Shown here one piece after another: positions 24,933 to 27,639 of a DNA stretch of 27,639 nt. The DNA is taken from assembly GCA_017470045.1 (NCBI GenBank), contig JAFUFG010000253.1, positions 1 to 27,639 on the forward strand. Reading direction: 5' to 3'. Under the pieces are notes generated by a model. The model was not told the DNA's origin, ran no database searches, and was given only the letters and a program-made list of their open reading frames with translations. The DNA comes from Bacilli bacterium. Its GTDB lineage: Bacteria > Bacillota_I > Bacilli_A > RF39 > UBA660. A program made the translations under genes and the position numbers. The number at the start of each line of letters is the position of its first letter. Positions within the stretch are counted from its first letter, which is position 1.

Positions 24933-25913
24933 ATGAATAAATGGTGTGTAGAAAAAAGAGATGGGGTTAAAGTTGGTTTTGATCCCAGCAAGATTAGAAA
25001 TGCTATTGAAAAGGCAATGAAATCTTGTGGTGTAAAGGAAGCTGAAGAAGACTCCCTGATTATTACAGACAATGTATTGTATACAATGGATAAGCCTGTT
25101 AGTACTACAGTATCGGATAAAGTACCTGAAGGATATACACGTATGTATACTGTAGAAGAAATCCAGGATATTGTAGAGAAAGAATTAATGCGAGATTTCC
25201 CAGATGTAGCTAAGGCTTACATTTTATATAGAAATGAACGTAGTAGAATTAGAGAAAATAAGTCTGAGCTTTTTCAGGTAGTAGAAGAAAAACTGTTTGC
25301 AACTAACGTACAGAATCAGAATGCTAATATGGATGAACATAGCTTTGGTGGAAGAATGGGTGAAGTTCGTTCAACTATCTTAAAGAAATATGCTCTTGAA
25401 AAATGTATGTCTAAGATGAGTAGAGACAATCATCTTAACAATGAAATTTATATACACGATTTAGATAGTTATGCAGTCGGTATGCATAATTGTATGACTA
25501 TTCCGTTTGATGATTTATTAGCTAATGGTTTTGATACTCGTAATTGTGATGTAAGACCTGCTAATAGTGTGAGTACAGCATTTCAATTAGTAGCAGTAAT
25601 ATTTCAATTACAATCACTTCAACAATTTGGAGGAGTTTCTGCCTCACATTTAGATTGGACAATGGTTCCATATGTAAGAAAATCATTTATGAAACATTTT
25701 AAAAATGGTCTTCGATATATTACGGAATATTCAGAAGATATTATTGATTATTTTGAAAAATCAATTGATATAATAAATACAAGTATAGAAGATAATAAAT
25801 ATAAAGTATATGATAAAGTTTATAAATATGCATTAGATTTAACAACAAAAGAAGTATGTCAGTCTATAGAAGGAATGTATCATAATCTGAATACACTTCA
25901 GTCAAGATCGGGT
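24933..25913 (+). CDS. nrdD: Anaerobic ribonucleoside-triphosphate reductase NrdD, exon 1
   Basis: 327 residues from ATG 24933, with AGAAGGTG upstream. A GTG at 24921 is part of that site. Residues 1 to about 105 are an ATP-cone regulatory domain (KRDGVKVGFDPSKI, then TVEEIQDIVEKELM). The catalytic part has YIHDLDSY (173-180), HNCMTIPFDDLL and QQFGGVSASHLDW (230-242), all typical of NrdD. Exon 1 ends NTLQSRSG; without splicing the frame adds QW and stops. Joined to exon 2 it restores SRSGNQLPFTSINFG. The enzyme makes dNTPs without oxygen and needs the activase NrdG, not seen here. It implies an anaerobic host. Confidence 0.93.
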
Positions 25914-27189
25914 CAATGGTAAATTGACGGCCCATTGGTATAGAAATATATCATTATTATCCAGCAAAATCGGTGAAGTCTAAAAAAATATTAATAATAA
26001 TATTTCACGTAACTTTATTGTAAAGTATTTAAATAAGGAGTGAAATATTATGAAGAAAACCAATCCTGAGTTAGAGAAAAAGGTTATTCAAAGTTATTTA
26101 GAAGGAAATAGTTGTAAAACTATTGGGAAAATGTTTGATCTTAATTCTGTAACTGTATTTAATATTCTTAAAAGAAATAATATTAATACAAGGACAAATG
26201 GAGGTATATATAAATTACCTGTAGACGATATAGTAAGAGATTATAGAGATGGCGTCAGGATAACTGAATTAGCAAAAAAGTATAACGTTCATGAAAAAAC
26301 CATTTATAATTATTTAGAATCTGTCGGCGAAGAAAGAGATTATATTTATATAAATAGGTCATTAAGAAGAGATTATTTTTCTAATATAGATTCTTATGAT
26401 AAAGCATATTTTTTAGGTTTTATTATCTCTGATGGGTGTGTTCAAGATGACAATAGTCTTAGAATAACCCTTCAATTGCAAGATGTTTATATATTAAAAA
26501 TATTTGCTAAAAAGATCTGTAATGAAAATCCTCTTTATTTTAATGGAATGCGACCTAATGAAATTACATTTCACTGTAAATCTAAGCAAATTAAAGATGA
26601 TTTAGCTAAATATGGCGTGGTTCCAAGAAAATCTCTTATTAGTTATTTACCATTTGATATGATTCCTGATGATTTAATCCATCATATGATTAGAGGTACA
26701 TTTGATGGTAACGGATGGATTACTTATACTGACAAAACTCATAATATAGGATATTGTGCAGGTAATGAAAGGATAGTTACAGAATTTAGAGATTGGTTAG
26801 TATTTAAATTGGGAGTTTATAATGTAAAAGTTATACAATTTGGAGAACACCAATTTTCATGCGAATGGTCTTCTATTAAAGATATAATTACTATTTGTAA
26901 TTATATTTATGAAGATAAAATGGATTGTTTTCTTAAAAGAAAATTTAATAAGTTCATGATGATACCGAGCTAACTCATTAAATTGCGAATAGGTTAATGA
27001 GTAGTGTAGAGCGTAGAGATTGAATAAATATAATATCTCCACGAGTGTTGGGCACTACTAGTTATAGACTAGTATGAGTGGAATTGATCTGCCACAATAC
27101 CTAACGTTAAACGAGGGTGAAAATGTACGCCGAACTTATAGGAAACTATAAGAAGTAGAGGATAAAAAGCCTTTACGATAACAAGCTTG
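25914..27189 (+). mobile_element. Group I intron 1 of nrdD (1276 nt), with LAGLIDADG gene
   Basis: Exon 1 ends in GGGT (U at 25913) and the intron ends in G (27189). Splicing restores a continuous NrdD motif in phase 0. P1 can form as GGGT with GCCC (25930-25933), a U-G wobble at the site, and an extension CAAT/ATTG across the first intron bases. 3' structure includes GTAGTG/CACTAC (27001-27006, 27053-27058) around GAGAT/ATCTC, ACTAG/CTAGT, and CTTATAG-GAAA-CTATAAG (27135-27152), a GNRA-capped hairpin typical of P9. I could not place P3, P4 or P7 with confidence. The endonuclease gene fills the middle. Confidence 0.85.
26050..26973 (+). CDS. LAGLIDADG homing endonuclease with N-terminal HTH modules, intron-encoded
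   Basis: 307 residues; AAGGAG precedes the ATG. Two LAGLIDADG helices are present: YFLGFIISDG (120-129, D128) and HMIRGTFDG (212-220, D219). So this is a single-chain, two-motif enzyme. The first 95 residues hold two helix-turn-helix units (KTIGKMFDLNSVTVFNILK and ITELAKKYNVHEKTIYNYL) that may aid target recognition or repress expression. It should cut nrdD alleles lacking the intron at the SRSG/NQLP junction. It lies wholly inside the intron and has a different endonuclease family from the topoisomerase intron. A hairpin ACTTTA/TAAAGT (26012-26026) sits just before its ribosome binding site. Confidence 0.9.
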   Translation: MKKTNPELEKKVIQSYLEGNSCKTIGKMFDLNSVTVFNILKRNNINTRTNGGIYKLPVDDIVRDYRDGVRITELAKKYNVHEKTIYNYLESVGEERDYIYINRSLRRDYFSNIDSYDKAYFLGFIISDGCVQDDNSLRITLQLQDVYILKIFAKKICNENPLYFNGMRPNEITFHCKSKQIKDDLAKYGVVPRKSLISYLPFDMIPDDLIHHMIRGTFDGNGWITYTDKTHNIGYCAGNERIVTEFRDWLVFKLGVYNVKVIQFGEHQFSCEWSSIKDIITICNYIYEDKMDCFLKRKFNKFMMIPS

Positions 27190-27498
27190 AATCAATTACC
27201 GTTCACTTCTATTAATTTCGGAAGTTGTACTCTTCCTGAAGGAAGAATGATTATAAAATCATTACTTGAAGGATGTTTAAATGGTGTCGGGAAATGGCAC
27301 ACTACGTCAATATTCCCTTGCGTGATCTATCAATATTCTAAAGAAATTAGTGGTAAAGGAAAACCCAATCATGATTTATTTAGATTAGCGCTTAAATGCA
27401 CTTCTAAAAGATTATATCCTAATTATGCTAATTTATCTTGGTCTGGAAATAAAGGATATGACCCTGATAATCCTTGTACTTATTTTAGTACCATGGGT
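27190..27498 (+). CDS. nrdD: NrdD, exon 2
   Basis: 103 codons in phase with exon 1: NQLPFTSINFG, then SCTLPEGRMIIKSLLEGC, IFPCVIYQYSK, and GYDPDNPCTYFSTMG. These match the central catalytic part of NrdD. The TTG at 27187 just before it is intron sequence and only looks like a start codon. After STMG the frame reads KCKLQLM and stops at 27522, where NrdD should continue with a Cys-Arg segment, so a second intron starts at 27499. The remaining exon(s) lie beyond the window. Confidence 0.9.
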
Positions 27499-27639
27499 AA
27501 GTGTAAACTGCAGCTCATGTAAAATCTCTCGAACCTCTGCCTAGAGGGTGTGGAATATAATATTCTGCTAACGGTTAGGTCCTATTGGGATGAGACCGTG
27601 CTAAATCTGATTTATTATCAGTAAATGTGTATCGACTAA
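27499..27639 (+). ncRNA. Group I intron 2 of nrdD, 5' part only (runs off window)
   Basis: P1 is clear: exon CATGGGT (27492-27498) pairs with the guide GCTCATG (27513-27519), with U-G at the splice site. Hairpins follow: CCTCT-GCCT-AGAGG (27534-27547), ACGGT (27571-27575)/ACCGT (27595-27599) and CTGAT-TTATT-ATCAG (27607-27621). Then comes ATCGACTAA, which fits the 5' strand of P7. GCTAACG and TGTATCGACTA (with a one-base G insertion difference around it) are shared with the topoisomerase intron. No endonuclease gene starts before the edge. Confidence 0.85.

Noticed and set aside
27187..27522. A separate 111-residue gene starting at TTG 27187
   Set aside because: It is exon 2 of nrdD read with a few intron bases at both ends; there is no ribosome binding site.
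1..27639. Recoded stop codon (TAG or TGA) as in some gut phages
   Set aside because: TAG ends several genes directly before terminators or new starts (7649, 9114, 12965, 20705, 23565), and long frames contain no internal TAG.
1..27639. CRISPR array or insertion sequence
   Set aside because: No regularly spaced direct repeats and no transposase or terminal repeats were seen.

Overview
The window looks like part of a large, AT-rich, virulent tailed-phage genome with T4-like functional content. The host is probably an anaerobic Gram-positive (Bacillota) bacterium. The evidence is strong AGGAGG-type ribosome binding sites, an anaerobic ribonucleotide reductase (NrdD), a DnaB-type helicase, an SbcD/gp47-type nuclease, a Dda/RecD-like helicase, a type II topoisomerase large subunit, tail and baseplate proteins, and group I introns carrying homing endonucleases. 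The genetic code appears standard: TAA, TAG and TGA all end genes. No tRNA, rRNA, insertion sequence or CRISPR array was seen.

Layout. (1) Positions 1-6140, minus strand: a giant tail-fibre or appendage protein of at least 1714 residues runs off the left edge, preceded by a 311-residue unknown. (2) 6263-11022, plus strand: a PD-(D/E)XK nuclease, an unknown, a structured gap, an SbcD-like nuclease and a DnaB-like helicase. (3) 11053-11851, minus strand: a two-gene island that resembles baseplate parts (OB-fold-like and gp53-like). (4) 11927-16842, plus strand: two unknowns and a Dda-like helicase, then two small unknowns, another unknown, and a Pro/Gln-rich protein with a Cys/His cluster. (5) 17037-20429: a topoisomerase gene split by a 1008-nt group I intron that encodes a GIY-YIG endonuclease. 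(6) 20508-23565: a small membrane protein, one unknown with different base composition, and a coupled pair of unknowns, one with a predicted helix-turn-helix. (7) 23795-27639: a DHH-family phosphoesterase, then nrdD. nrdD is split by a 1276-nt group I intron encoding a LAGLIDADG endonuclease and by a second group I intron that continues past the right edge.

The genes fit one replication, recombination and nucleotide-supply programme (helicases, nucleases, topoisomerase, NrdD, DHH enzyme), with virion genes on the minus strand. Expression seems modular. Strong hairpin-plus-T terminators close most units. Many units begin with a shared AT-rich promoter-like motif (core TATATTATAATAATG) that has no recognisable -35 box, and the first transcribed bases often form a short hairpin before the ribosome binding site.

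Most notable are three group I introns inside about 8.4 kb. Each follows a GGT glycine codon in a highly conserved motif. At least two of them share core sequence elements.
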